Source of the DNA: a virus
IMG/VR virus record: IMGVR_UViG_3300025929_000023
Coordinates: 1-47,312 of that record
Strand: one strand, 5' to 3'
Length of the DNA stretch: 47,312 nucleotides
Under the pieces are notes generated by a model. That model made no database searches, was not told the DNA's origin, and was given only the letters and a program-made list of their open reading frames with translations. This document shows positions 5,505 through 13,020 of this stretch, piece after piece; positions within the stretch are counted from its first letter, which is position 1, and every line of letters starts with the position of its first letter. Both the position numbers and the translations under genes were made by a program.

Positions 5505-5758
5505 AGATACCGGAAAATTTGAAGCAGCGCAGGGTAGACGTTTCCAATTTGCGATTTTATTCGCTACTGTTTCGTGAAAAACATTGGGAAACAGATGTGC
5601 TGCATTGGACTGTCTTTGCGCAAACACTAGATGAAATAGCTTCTAGAGTTGAGCATGATGCTGAGCGCATGGCCGATCTGCAGGCGGGAATAGACAAGCA
5701 CATCGAACAATGCCCGAGTTGCCTCGCCGATGTTCGGGACTGCACTTGCAAGATGTAA
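5501..5758 (+). CDS. Hypothetical protein with C-terminal Cys cluster
   Basis: An 85-residue protein whose start overlaps the previous stop (ATGA). It begins MKIPENLKQRR. The C-terminus carries CPSCLADVRDCTCKM, a compact Cys4 cluster likely to bind zinc. The N-terminal phrase MK(I/V)PE(N/D)L and the DNA around it match the start of the gene at 15183, so the two gene starts share an origin. No enzymatic motif is visible. Confidence 0.6.
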   Translation: MKIPENLKQRRVDVSNLRFYSLLFREKHWETDVLHWTVFAQTLDEIASRVEHDAERMADLQAGIDKHIEQCPSCLADVRDCTCKM

Positions 5759-5773
5759 TTCCAACTTTTCCAC

Positions 5774-5803
5774 TTGACAACCAACCAACGTCGCGACTAA
5801 GGT
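5774..5803 (+). promoter_or_regulatory. Second rightward promoter with the same GTCGCGAC operator
   Basis: TTGACA (5774-5779), an 18-base spacer and TAAGGT (5798-5803). The spacer ends in GTCGCGAC (5790-5797), and the 10-mer GTCGCGACTA is shared with the promoter at 4807-4835 in the same position relative to the -10 box. The ATG at 5812 lies only eight bases after the -10 box, so a nearly leaderless message is implied. Confidence 0.6.
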
Positions 5804-5811
5804 GGCTGCAC

Positions 5812-5973
5812 ATGAAAAAAATCATTCGGTACGAGCACAAATGCAAGCGGTGCGAAATGACATTCGTGTCTCGCATGCAGAAGCCGAAGTGGTGCGGCAA
5901 GTGCAAATCGGCATCGTGGGACGTGAAGCCCCAGCCGAAAGTTCAGGCCCAAGAGTCACAGCACGCAGCATAA
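5812..5973 (+). CDS. Small zinc-ribbon protein
   Basis: A 53-residue basic protein. HKCKRCEMTF and KWCGKCKSASW form a two-knuckle CxxC...CxxC zinc ribbon at about residues 10-33. The start MKKIIRYEHK lies eight bases downstream of a -10 box, and the purine-rich AAGGTGG overlaps that box. It may be expressed first from the operator-controlled promoter and could act in DNA or RNA binding. Function unknown. Confidence 0.65.
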   Translation: MKKIIRYEHKCKRCEMTFVSRMQKPKWCGKCKSASWDVKPQPKVQAQESQHAA

Positions 5974-5978
5974 CGGAC

Positions 5979-6103
5979 GTAATCAGTATCCAAGGGCGAG
6001 TAATCAGTTACTCGGGGCGGGGCGGGAATCGGTTTCGTTACCATAAACGACAACCTGCACACGGTACACACTTATCCCCCCTGCCATCAATGAGTAATCG
6101 GTT
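5979..6103. repeat. Iterated GTAATC(A/G)GTT motifs in an intergenic region
   Basis: Four related copies occur: GTAATCAGT (5979-5987), GTAATCAGTT (6000-6009), GGAATCGGTT (6025-6034) and GTAATCGGTT (6094-6103). The second lies in a perfect inverted repeat GAGTAA-TCAG-TTACTC (5998-6013). The first three are spaced 21 and 25 bases apart, about two helical turns. They could be operators or origin iterons. The whole 5974-6126 interval has no gene. Confidence 0.5.
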
Positions 6104-6126
6104 CCTCGCCAGAAACAGAGGCGAGT

Positions 6127-6288
6127 ATGAACGACGGACTCCACAAACAACTAGAGGCCAACAGCTACAGAAGCTGGTTCTTCACCCCTGAGGAGCGGCA
6201 AGCTGCTCGTGATGTAGGGCGGGAGCTGGTCTGGGCAGTGATCTGGATGGGCATTGGGGCGCTGCTCCTGTTAGGGGTGATGGCATGA
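6127..6288 (+). CDS. Small single-span membrane protein
   Basis: A 53-residue protein starting MNDGLHKQLEANSYRSWFFT, with a C-terminal membrane segment (about residues 34-53, LVWAVIWMGIGALLLLGVMA). A GAGG site precedes the ATG. The stop overlaps the next start (ATGA), so the two small membrane proteins are translationally coupled and may form one complex. Function unknown. Confidence 0.65.
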   Translation: MNDGLHKQLEANSYRSWFFTPEERQAARDVGRELVWAVIWMGIGALLLLGVMA

Positions 6289-6485
6289 ACCCCCTCTTTG
6301 CGATCGGCGGCATGTTTCTCGTGGCAGGGCTCGTGATGGCCCGCGGCTACCGGGACGTATCGATTCACCGGACGCCCCGGCCTGAAGTCGACAACACCCG
6401 CCAGCAGTATGTAGTGGGCAACTGGTTTATCGGCTTAACCGTGGCACTGGTGGTGTGCTCTCTCGTGGTATGGGCGGTGAAGTGA
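6285..6485 (+). CDS. Small two-span membrane protein
   Basis: A 66-residue protein with two hydrophobic segments: residues 3-20 (PLFAIGGMFLVAGLVMA) and 46-65 (WFIGLTVALVVCSLVVWAV), joined by a polar loop. It overlaps both neighbours by one to four bases. Paired with the preceding membrane protein, it could serve superinfection exclusion or host membrane modification in early infection; this is inferred from position only. Confidence 0.65.
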   Translation: MNPLFAIGGMFLVAGLVMARGYRDVSIHRTPRPEVDNTRQQYVVGNWFIGLTVALVVCSLVVWAVK

Positions 6486-6796
6486 TGCGGAGATTTGAGT
6501 TTCTAAGCGAGCCATTTCTTGAAGCCATGAATGACATTGGCCGCTACGGGTTCGAGAAATATAGGGAGCAGAGCTTTCAGGCCCGTGCACTCAGCGGCGA
6601 TCGGTCACGCGGCCCTCTCTATCGCTGCCAGTCTGAGAGCATCCTTTGCCACTCTAATGAGCACTGCCAAGCCTATCTGCGCAACGAGAAGCACGACCAT
6701 TTTGGAACGCGCAAGCACCAACTGGCGGCAGCTGCTTTCAACGCGATGATGGAGTTTTACTTCGCCGCGCTCGACGACGAAAAGGCAGGCGAGTGA
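6485..6796 (+). CDS. Hypothetical early protein
   Basis: A 103-residue soluble protein starting MRRFEFLSEPFLEAMNDIGR from ATG 6485, which overlaps the previous stop (TGATG). It contains FEKYREQSFQ and a His/Cys-containing middle (CQSESILCHSNEHC) that could hold a metal. The C-terminal helix is acidic. Unrecognised otherwise. Confidence 0.6.
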   Translation: MRRFEFLSEPFLEAMNDIGRYGFEKYREQSFQARALSGDRSRGPLYRCQSESILCHSNEHCQAYLRNEKHDHFGTRKHQLAAAAFNAMMEFYFAALDDEKAGE

Positions 6797-7002
6797 TGGC
6801 GCAACCGATCTTCTCTCTCAACGACTTCGTAGACGCGCTGCCTGTCGAGAATCTGGAGCAGGCCATCGACGACGCCGAAGCCGAGCACATGGGCATCGGC
6901 ATGGCCCTCGACATTCTGGGCGAAGAGATGCAAAAGCTGATCAGCCGTCAGAACGTATCCCGCGCCAAACTGATGGCCCTCAGGGCAAAGAGGAGGCTCT
7001 AA
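6796..7002 (+). CDS. Hypothetical acidic helical protein
   Basis: A 68-residue protein (MAQPIFSLNDFVDALPVENL) with a helical, coiled-coil-like middle and a basic C-terminus (RAKLMALRAKRRL). The start overlaps the previous stop in TGATG. It lies just upstream of the recombination genes in the same transcription unit. No family recognised. Confidence 0.6.
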   Translation: MAQPIFSLNDFVDALPVENLEQAIDDAEAEHMGIGMALDILGEEMQKLISRQNVSRAKLMALRAKRRL

Positions 7003-7161
7003 ATGCACTGGCACAACTGCACCGACTGCGGACAGACGCTCAACGAGTTCGACAAGAACCTCCAGGGCAAGCCTGTGCTGATCTACGACGATGGCGGATG
7101 GTTCTGCCGTGAGTGCTGGAAAAAGATGGATGCCGAACGCAACGAACCGGAGGCGGCTTAA
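7003..7161 (+). CDS. Small zinc-finger protein
   Basis: A 52-residue protein with CTDCGQTL near residues 6-13 and FCRECWKK near residues 34-41, a CxxC...CxxC zinc-binding pair separated by about 25 residues. AGGAGG lies just before the start. The stop TAA overlaps the next ATG. One of a series of zinc-ribbon miniproteins in this early region. Confidence 0.65.
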   Translation: MHWHNCTDCGQTLNEFDKNLQGKPVLIYDDGGWFCRECWKKMDAERNEPEAA

Positions 7162-7421
7162 TGTTTGACCCCCACTGTTACGAACTTGCTGAATCGTTTC
7201 TCTGCGAGGAACCAGAGGAACTGCAAACCGAACAGAACAAAGCTCGCATCGCACAGCGCATTCAGGACTGCATTGAAGACGAGATTGAGTGCATCAAGCA
7301 GGACTTGGACGATGCGCGAGAAGCAGCCAAAGATGAGTACAACGAAAACGACGATCCCCGCTTTGGCAAACACCGCGATGAATGGCGGCATGAAGCCGCA
7401 GAAGCGCAGAGGTTAAAGTGA
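7161..7421 (+). CDS. Hypothetical acidic coiled-coil protein
   Basis: An 86-residue, strongly acidic helical protein (IQDCIEDEIECIKQDLDDAR). It overlaps the upstream stop (TAATG) and the downstream GTG start of the ERF gene (GTGA). Its tight coupling to the single-strand annealing protein suggests a recombination accessory role, but no family is recognised. Confidence 0.6.
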   Translation: MFDPHCYELAESFLCEEPEELQTEQNKARIAQRIQDCIEDEIECIKQDLDDAREAAKDEYNENDDPRFGKHRDEWRHEAAEAQRLK

Positions 7422-8185
7422 CCACATCTCTAGCACCGAAGCCCCAGCTTGACCCCGAGTTTGCGCAGCCCACTGCGATGATTCCTGCGACTCCCATGGG
7501 CCTGCTTCAACTGGCCCTCGAGAAGGAAGCCAACATCGATGTAATTGAGCGCCTGGCAAAGCTGCAGCGTGAAGAGCGGGAAGCCGCTGCTAAGGTTGCG
7601 TTTGAGGAGTCGATGACGCGCTGCCAGAGGCGCATGCGGCGCATCTCGGCCGACGCGACCAATCCTCAGACGCGTTCCAAGTACGCCAGCTACGCGCAAC
7701 TCGACCGTGAGATTCGGCCGATCTTCACCGATGAGGGGTTTGCGCTGTCATTCGGCACAGGAGAAGCCACGCTACCCGACATGATCCTCGTTACCTGCCA
7801 CGTCTCCCACTCTCAGGGCTACGGGCGTGAGTACCAGATTCCCATGCCGGCCGATGGCAAGGGCGCCAAGGGCGGCGACGTGATGACCAAGACACATGCC
7901 ACTGGCGCCGCCGTCACGTATGGGATGCGCTATCTGCTCAAGATGATCTTCAACGTTGCGATCGGGGAAGACGACAACGACGGCAACGGCCCTGCTGTAG
8001 CGATCACAGAGAAGCAGGAAGCAGAGCTGCTCGACTATGCCGACGCGCTCAGGCAGTGCGACACCCTGCCACAACTCAAGGCCATCTTCGCGGACGCTTA
8101 CAAGTTCGCTGGCGCCGTGAGTCCGCAGGCAAAGACGAACATGGCCCGCGTTTACGAGGAATGTAAGCGGAGGTTCCTGAAATGA
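7418..8185 (+). CDS. ERF-family single-strand annealing protein
   Basis: A 255-residue protein matching the ERF superfamily (PF04404), recombinases that anneal single-stranded DNA in phage recombination and genome circularisation. Diagnostic parts are SKYASYAQLDREIRPIFTDE near residues 86-105, then GFALSFGT, and KTHATGAAVTYGMRYLLKMI near residues 158-177. A Gly/Asp-rich loop follows (GEDDNDGNG). The C-terminal half is helical and variable, as usual. It starts with GTG overlapping the previous stop. The next gene is the partner exonuclease, giving a Red-like pair. Confidence 0.9.
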   Translation: MTTSLAPKPQLDPEFAQPTAMIPATPMGLLQLALEKEANIDVIERLAKLQREEREAAAKVAFEESMTRCQRRMRRISADATNPQTRSKYASYAQLDREIRPIFTDEGFALSFGTGEATLPDMILVTCHVSHSQGYGREYQIPMPADGKGAKGGDVMTKTHATGAAVTYGMRYLLKMIFNVAIGEDDNDGNGPAVAITEKQEAELLDYADALRQCDTLPQLKAIFADAYKFAGAVSPQAKTNMARVYEECKRRFLK

Positions 8186-8979
8186 GAGTCGTTTGCACAC
8201 AACAACACACACATGAGTGGCATCAGGCGCGGTTGGGAATCTGGACAGCGTCTCGTGCGGCTGACGGGATGGCAAAGCTGGGCAGGGCTTCCAAGAATGG
8301 CGTCAAGGGTGATTGGGCGCAGAAGCACTGGGATTACGTGGGAGAACTAGCCTGGGAACGCATTACCGGAGTTCCCTTCCCGCACCACGTCACCGACGCG
8401 ATGGAAGCAGGGAATCAGTACGAGCCGATCGCACGAATTGAATATTGGCAGCGCACTGGCATAGAGGTCGAGGAAACAGGCTTAGTCCTGCACCCGACGC
8501 TCAACTACATTGCAAGCTCACCAGATGGGCTAGTGGGCAACGATGGCGGGATCGAGATTAAGATCCTCGTCCTCGATAACTTCCTCGACCTTCTCTATGC
8601 CGACAAAATCCCAGAAAAGTACTACCCGCAGATGTATACGAACATGCTATGCTGCGGCCGCGACTGGTGGGAATTCGTAGCCTTCTGCCCCGGAGACGAG
8701 AGCCAGCCAGACCTGGCACAAGCGCTGCCGGATGAATTCAGGCTCTACCGCAAGCGGCTCATGGCCGATCCTGCCAAGTTCGCAGAGATCGAGGAAGCCG
8801 CTACGGTGACCATGCAGCACGTAGCAGAGCGCATGGAGACGCTGAGGCGGATGTATCCAAGCAAGGGCCAGCCAAAGAGCAAATTCAACGTCGATCTGGA
8901 GCGCAGCGTACATGCTCTGGAAGCTTCCGAGGACATCTTGCGGGACTTCGATGAGTACGTGATGGGAGAGACGGCGTGA
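8182..8979 (+). CDS. YqaJ-type recombination exonuclease
   Basis: A 265-residue protein of the YqaJ/lambda-exonuclease fold (PD-(D/E)XK; PF09588). Visible landmarks are WHQARLGIWTASRAAD near residues 13-28, EAGNQYEPIA with the early Glu, SSPDGLVGNDGGIEIKI (the catalytic D...ExK) near residues 113-129, and YYPQMYTNMLCCGRDWWEFV with the conserved Gln. It resects double-stranded ends to give the single strands bound by the adjacent ERF protein. Start overlaps the ERF stop (ATGA). Confidence 0.9.
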   Translation: MRVVCTQQHTHEWHQARLGIWTASRAADGMAKLGRASKNGVKGDWAQKHWDYVGELAWERITGVPFPHHVTDAMEAGNQYEPIARIEYWQRTGIEVEETGLVLHPTLNYIASSPDGLVGNDGGIEIKILVLDNFLDLLYADKIPEKYYPQMYTNMLCCGRDWWEFVAFCPGDESQPDLAQALPDEFRLYRKRLMADPAKFAEIEEAATVTMQHVAERMETLRRMYPSKGQPKSKFNVDLERSVHALEASEDILRDFDEYVMGETA

Positions 8980-9533
8980 GCGAGTCTTTGACAGCGAAAG
9001 TTAGGCGCACTCATTCGCCAATAAATAGGCTGGCGGCTTCGGTCATAGGTCCGGGCATACGCTACGAAGAGACCTTTGTTCCAAAGAATGAAATCGTCAG
9101 CATGGAGCCTTTGCCAATACGTCCATACCCTCAGTTTTCGAACCCTGACGATAATATCGCGGGGCGAAAGTTTGGCAGATTCACAGCCATTGGCCTTTCC
9201 ACAACGACTAATTCATGGGTTGTGAAATGCGCGTGCGGACGTTATTGCTACCGCAAGGCAAAGGTGCTCAAGAAGACGGAGCTTGAGGGCAAGATGACCG
9301 TCATGTGTCCTCATTGCGCGAATGTCGACAGCCGCAAAAATGGAGAAGGTAAAAGAAGAGACCTTGTTGTATCCAGATTACATGCAGCGGCTCTGCCCAT
9401 GTACCGCGCGTTGGAGCGAATACTCCAGATTGGCGTTACCACATCGACGCGAAGACAGGCCCTTGATGCGCTAGCAGTTGCCAACGGAAGCCTTGACCGA
9501 TCTGAACTGCCGGATATGGAGAAGCTCGCATGA
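8976..9533 (+). CDS. Zinc-ribbon hypothetical protein
   Basis: A 185-residue protein with GTG start overlapping the exonuclease stop. The middle has the block IAGRKFGRFTAIGLS...WVVKCACGRYC near residues 62-92, followed by MCPHC at about 113. GRxFGRxTxxG plus CxCG is common in phage proteins near HNH genes and is thought to bind zinc and DNA. The C-terminal part is helical. It immediately precedes an HNH nuclease, and the pair could act together. Confidence 0.6.
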   Translation: MSESLTAKVRRTHSPINRLAASVIGPGIRYEETFVPKNEIVSMEPLPIRPYPQFSNPDDNIAGRKFGRFTAIGLSTTTNSWVVKCACGRYCYRKAKVLKKTELEGKMTVMCPHCANVDSRKNGEGKRRDLVVSRLHAAALPMYRALERILQIGVTTSTRRQALDALAVANGSLDRSELPDMEKLA

Positions 9534-9859
9534 AGCGCACACCCCTCCGCAGATACACGCCTTTGCGCCCTCGCAAGAGAAGCCGCGTGGAAGTCTTCAT
9601 CGGCAAAGTGAGCGGCAAGGTCCGTCTTCGCGGCAAGGCCCTCGCAGACCTCCGCTATCACCGCTGGATGCTCGACATGTGCAGGTGTGTGGTGTGTGGC
9701 GTGAGGACGCACTGGAAGGCGAAATACGATGGCGATCCGCTGGCTTTCGACCTTGCGCATGTAACGAGCCGGGGAGCAAGCGGGGGCGACACGCTAGAGA
9801 ACACGAGAACGAAATGTCACTCCTGCCATATGGCGGAGCATGCGAAAGGGAGCAGATGA
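9530..9859 (+). CDS. HNH endonuclease
   Basis: A 109-residue protein with a basic N-terminus (RRYTPLRPRKRSR) and an HNH core: CVVCG, DLAHVTSRG, the Asn of LENTRTKC, then CHSCHMAEH. Both CxxC pairs for the structural zinc and the catalytic His are present. The layout resembles the NinG/DUF968 recombination nucleases of phages, fitting its place after ERF and YqaJ genes. It overlaps both neighbours by four bases. Confidence 0.8.
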   Translation: MKRTPLRRYTPLRPRKRSRVEVFIGKVSGKVRLRGKALADLRYHRWMLDMCRCVVCGVRTHWKAKYDGDPLAFDLAHVTSRGASGGDTLENTRTKCHSCHMAEHAKGSR

Positions 9860-10437
9860 GTGTAGCAATCGAGCTTTATAAGCAGGACGGGACAGCTACA
9901 GGAATCTTCTACTGCTCTGAATGCCGGGCAATATTTCCGAATCAAGAGCAAGCGCAAGGGTGCCACGGTGAGCGCATCTGCGGGTGTGGCGGCAAGATAG
10001 AACGCTATTACGGCGAGTGTTTCGCGTGCCGCGACAAGCGATGGAAGGAAGAACAGGACGTCAAGGAACGTGAGCGGTTCGAGAAGGCCTATAAGGTGAG
10101 TTACGCCGATTACAAAGGCGGCATGATTTATCACGGAGACCACTATTTTGACGATCTCGAAGCGCTGGAAGATCACCTGTTTGATCTGCCCCTGCCTGAG
10201 TATGTGTGGGCTTGCAAAGACGTAGGAGTGCCCAAGGCAAACAGCGACAGTATCGTAGAAAACCTACTCGAAAACATGTGGGAAGATGCTGACCACAACG
10301 ACTTAAACGGCCTTGAAGCTCTGGATGCGGCTATCGAAGCATTCAACGCTGCCAACGAGTCGATCAACGTGTGGCAGCCAGACTATAGTACCGCAATTCT
10401 ATTGTCTGCCAGCGAGCGGGCACAGGCACGTGCCTAG
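9856..10437 (+). CDS. Zinc-ribbon hypothetical protein
   Basis: A 193-residue protein. The N-terminus carries YCSECRAIF, CHGERICGCGGKI and CFACRDKR, enough Cys for two zinc sites in the first 60 residues. The remainder is acidic and helical (YADYKGGMIYHGDHYFDDLE). Start ATG 9856 overlaps the HNH stop (ATGA). I recall similar proteins in many phages near replication genes, but no function is known. Confidence 0.65.
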   Translation: MSVAIELYKQDGTATGIFYCSECRAIFPNQEQAQGCHGERICGCGGKIERYYGECFACRDKRWKEEQDVKERERFEKAYKVSYADYKGGMIYHGDHYFDDLEALEDHLFDLPLPEYVWACKDVGVPKANSDSIVENLLENMWEDADHNDLNGLEALDAAIEAFNAANESINVWQPDYSTAILLSASERAQARA

Positions 10438-10488
10438 ATGAACTGATGTAGGGAACAGATTGTTGGGTTGTACGGGCAAGGGGAAAAT

Positions 10489-11313
10489 TTGAGCAAGCTG
10501 CCGGCTATTCAATTCTATCCAGGAGACTGGCGCAAAGACGTCGGTGTGCAGAGCCTCAGCTTTCATGATCGAGGGGTTTGGTTCGAGATGTTGATGCTCA
10601 TGCATGAGTCCGAAAATCGCGGTTTGCTTATCCTAAATGGCGCTCCAATGGAGGAGGAAGCCCTTGCTCGACTCCTCGGTTTGAATAAGCAAGTCTTAGG
10701 CAAAACTCTGGCCCGGCTGCTCTCTACAGGTGTCGCAGGACGCGATGAACAAACCGGCGCGCTGATGTCCCGGCGCATGGTGCGCGACGAATACATCCGA
10801 CAGGTAAGAACGACAGCCGGCAAGAATGGCGGCAACCCTGTTTTGGTTAAGCAAAACGAGGACAAATCTCCAGATTTGGTTAACCAAATTCCAACCACTG
10901 GGGATAAGCAAAAATCAACCCCTTCATCTTCATCTTCACTTTCAACTACAAAACCCGAAAAACAAAAGCGCGCGCCTTCGGCTTTTTCTCTGCCTCCCTG
11001 GATTTCTCAGGTCACGTGGGACGGATTCGAGGAAACGCGCCGGCGTATGCGCAAACCGATGACGGACGCGGCGCGTGCGCTGATTATCAAGCGCCTGGAC
11101 AAGTTCCGGCAGGATGGGCAAGACCCCGAGGCAATGGTGGAGAACGCAATCGCACACGGCTGGATAAGCGTATGGCCAATCGAGGAGGGCCGCAATGGAA
11201 CCGAAGTCAATCGATCAGGGAAAGATTACCAAGGCAATTCGAGCAATGGCGACGATGCGGGCAGCGAAGATCGATCAGGACTCTTTGAGGCTCTATACGG
11301 CAAGACTGGTTAA
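10489..11313 (+). CDS. DUF1376-like replication initiation protein
   Basis: A 274-residue protein. The start is TTG 10489 with AAGGGG six bases before it. The N-terminal block KLPAIQFYPGDWRKDVGVQS, then LSFHDRGVWFEMLMLMHES, is typical of DUF1376 / replisome-organiser winged-helix proteins of phages. A low-complexity Ser/Thr/Lys linker (about residues 140-165) precedes a C-terminal helical domain that is DnaD-like in position. It would bind the phage origin and recruit the helicase or its loader. The last 119 bases overlap the next gene in another frame. Confidence 0.75.
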   Translation: MSKLPAIQFYPGDWRKDVGVQSLSFHDRGVWFEMLMLMHESENRGLLILNGAPMEEEALARLLGLNKQVLGKTLARLLSTGVAGRDEQTGALMSRRMVRDEYIRQVRTTAGKNGGNPVLVKQNEDKSPDLVNQIPTTGDKQKSTPSSSSSLSTTKPEKQKRAPSAFSLPPWISQVTWDGFEETRRRMRKPMTDAARALIIKRLDKFRQDGQDPEAMVENAIAHGWISVWPIEEGRNGTEVNRSGKDYQGNSSNGDDAGSEDRSGLFEALYGKTG

Positions 11314-11704
11314 GGAAAACGCCGGCGACGTCATCTGCGCGCTGCAGAAACTCGCAGAAATGCCGCGGGAGAACTTTGAAACCGCGATGCCTGACCTTGC
11401 AACAATCCTAGCCCTCGTCAGCGCAGAGGGAGTATCGCGCCAGAACCGCTCCGAGGCCGCGCGATCACAGCGCCTGGTGCTCTGGGAGTGTCCGGACTGC
11501 GGGACGCGGCTATCAGGCTTCCCGAGCGCCGGCCAATCCCTGGAGCGCAGATGCAACGGCATCCCCAAAGACAACCGCACCGACGTCAATGCGCAAGGGC
11601 AGAGAATCTGCGGCGCGCGCCTCAAGGTCGTGTTGGACGACAACGGAGGAGCCGACACCGGCCCGCTTGAGCAGTGGCATGCGCCAGATTGGGTGACCCG
11701 ATGA
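11195..11704 (+). CDS. Zn-ribbon protein overlapping the replication gene (helicase-loader-like?)
   Basis: A 169-residue protein. The ATG follows an excellent GAGGAGGG site seven bases upstream, although it lies 119 bases inside the preceding gene. The N-terminal 80 residues are helical (DSLRLYTARLVKENAGDVIC, PRENFETAMPDLATILALVS), which would suit a G39P-like helicase loader. The C-terminus has ECPDCGTRLSG and two further Cys before RLKVVLD, a zinc ribbon. Position after the initiator supports a replication role; the specific function is inference. Confidence 0.65.
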   Translation: MEPKSIDQGKITKAIRAMATMRAAKIDQDSLRLYTARLVKENAGDVICALQKLAEMPRENFETAMPDLATILALVSAEGVSRQNRSEAARSQRLVLWECPDCGTRLSGFPSAGQSLERRCNGIPKDNRTDVNAQGQRICGARLKVVLDDNGGADTGPLEQWHAPDWVTR

Positions 11705-11868
11705 GCCCCCTATCCGCAGTGAAGCGCCCCCGGTTTCTCCTGCCGCGTATCTGGGTGAATCGCAATTTGCTTTTGGCCTGCCTGTTCGGACTTTCGATGT
11801 GGGCCCTGGCGATTTGGCTGATTGGCAGGGCGTTTGGCATTTGGTGCGTGGTGAAAGAGGCGCTATGA
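11701..11868 (+). CDS. Small membrane protein
   Basis: A 55-residue protein with basic N-terminus (SAVKRPRFLLPRIW) and one hydrophobic segment around residues 23-44 (LLLACLFGLSMWALAIWLIG). It overlaps both neighbours with ATGA. No known family. Confidence 0.6.
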   Translation: MSPLSAVKRPRFLLPRIWVNRNLLLACLFGLSMWALAIWLIGRAFGIWCVVKEAL

Positions 11869-12641
11869 AGCCGGTTTGCTACGACTTGTTTTGCGGGCTT
11901 GGCGGCTGGACGGAAGGCTTTCTCGCTGAAGGCTACGAGTGCATCGGTTTTGACATCGAAGCCCACGACTACGGGACAGGCGGCTATCCCGGCAAGCTGG
12001 TGCTTAGGGACATTCGCTCCATCCATGGCTCGGAACTAAAGGACGCAACGGTGATCGTAGCCTCTCCTCCCTGCCAGGCGTATTCGTACCGCGCAATGCC
12101 GTGGAAGCGTGCCAAAGCTCTCCCGCCGCCCGACAATACGCTGTTTAACGAGTGTTTCAGGATTCAGCGCGAAGCATCGGAAGCGGCCGGTCATCACATC
12201 CCGCTGATCGTGGAGAATGTTCGGGGAGCTCAGAAGTGGGTAGGTCGTGCCAGATGGAACTACGGCAGCTTCTACCTGTGGGGAGATGTGCCGGCGCTGA
12301 TGCCGATGACGGTTGCTCGGCAGAAGTTCAATCCTGACGGAACAAATCACGGTCAGGGCTCATGGTTCGCAATCGCAGACAGCAAGAATCGAGGAGCGAA
12401 CTCGGTGCGTGGATGCACTTGCCTCAAGGATGGCGAGTGCGACTGCCAGAATCCAGACGGAAACCCTCGCATGATTTCAAACGAGTGCCCTGTTCACAAC
12501 TGGGAGCAATATCCAAATCTCGAGTTTGGGTCGAAGACCAGCGCGAGAAAGCGTGCCAGCGCCATGATCGCCAAGATCCCCTTTCCGCTCTCTCAGCACA
12601 TTGCCAGGTGCTTCAAGCCGGAAATGAGGGCCACAACATGA
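11865..12641 (+). CDS. C5-cytosine DNA methyltransferase
   Basis: A 258-residue protein. Motif I is DLFCGLGGWTEGF (residues 7-19, SAM binding), motif IV SPPCQAYSY near residues 67-75 with the catalytic Cys, motif VI VENVRG with the ENV triad near residue 119. There is little room for a target-recognition domain and motif X is short, so it is a compact phage form. A Cys-rich insert (CTCLKDGECDCQNPDG) sits near residue 186. It probably protects phage DNA against host restriction, together with the Lar-like protein at 14276. Recognition sequence unknown. Confidence 0.88.
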   Translation: MKPVCYDLFCGLGGWTEGFLAEGYECIGFDIEAHDYGTGGYPGKLVLRDIRSIHGSELKDATVIVASPPCQAYSYRAMPWKRAKALPPPDNTLFNECFRIQREASEAAGHHIPLIVENVRGAQKWVGRARWNYGSFYLWGDVPALMPMTVARQKFNPDGTNHGQGSWFAIADSKNRGANSVRGCTCLKDGECDCQNPDGNPRMISNECPVHNWEQYPNLEFGSKTSARKRASAMIAKIPFPLSQHIARCFKPEMRATT

Positions 12642-12799
12642 ACGTAGCCGAGCTGGTCCACATCCCCATCGATCGCTGCTACATCTGCCCTGATTGTCAC
12701 TGCGTTATCTCAAGCGCAGTGCTTTGTCCATGCGGGAATCCGTATCAGTTGCAGAGCTTGGGAATGATTCTGAACAGGCGGAAAGAGGAGCGCAAGTGA
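12638..12799 (+). CDS. Small zinc-ribbon protein
   Basis: A 53-residue protein with CYICPDCHCVISS and LCPCGNPYQL, giving a Cys4 zinc ribbon in the first 35 residues, then a basic end (NRRKEERK). Start overlaps the methyltransferase stop; stop overlaps the next GTG. Function unknown. Confidence 0.6.
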   Translation: MNVAELVHIPIDRCYICPDCHCVISSAVLCPCGNPYQLQSLGMILNRRKEERK

Positions 12800-13020
12800 G
12801 CGAGCGCGAGAGTCCGTGGGCATGGAATGACGACAATAGCCGATCGGCTCAGGTGCAGGTGCCGACGCATCGCCTCGTGGCCGAGCGAGACGAGTACATG
12901 GCCGCGAAGCGCGCGAAGCCGACCAAGGTTGCCATCAGCAAGCCGTGCAGAGAAGAGCGTCACAAGGCGTGCTTGGGAGGCAGATGCATGTGCGCCTGCC
13001 ATTATGCGGAGGTCAAGTGA
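12796..13020 (+). CDS. Hypothetical protein with C-terminal CxCxCH cluster
   Basis: A 74-residue protein starting with GTG in the overlap GTGA. The tail holds CREERHKACLGGRCMCACH, a Cys/His cluster that should bind metal. The same spacing logic (C-x4-H-x2-C ... C-x-C-H) occurs in the protein at 13749. It lies between the methyltransferase and the VRR-NUC gene. No function known. Confidence 0.55.
   Translation: MSERESPWAWNDDNSRSAQVQVPTHRLVAERDEYMAAKRAKPTKVAISKPCREERHKACLGGRCMCACHYAEVK

Noticed and set aside
9478-9855. Upstream extension of the zinc-ribbon gene that starts at 9856
   Set aside because: It overlaps the whole HNH gene, while ATG 9856 overlaps the HNH stop as usual for this operon.
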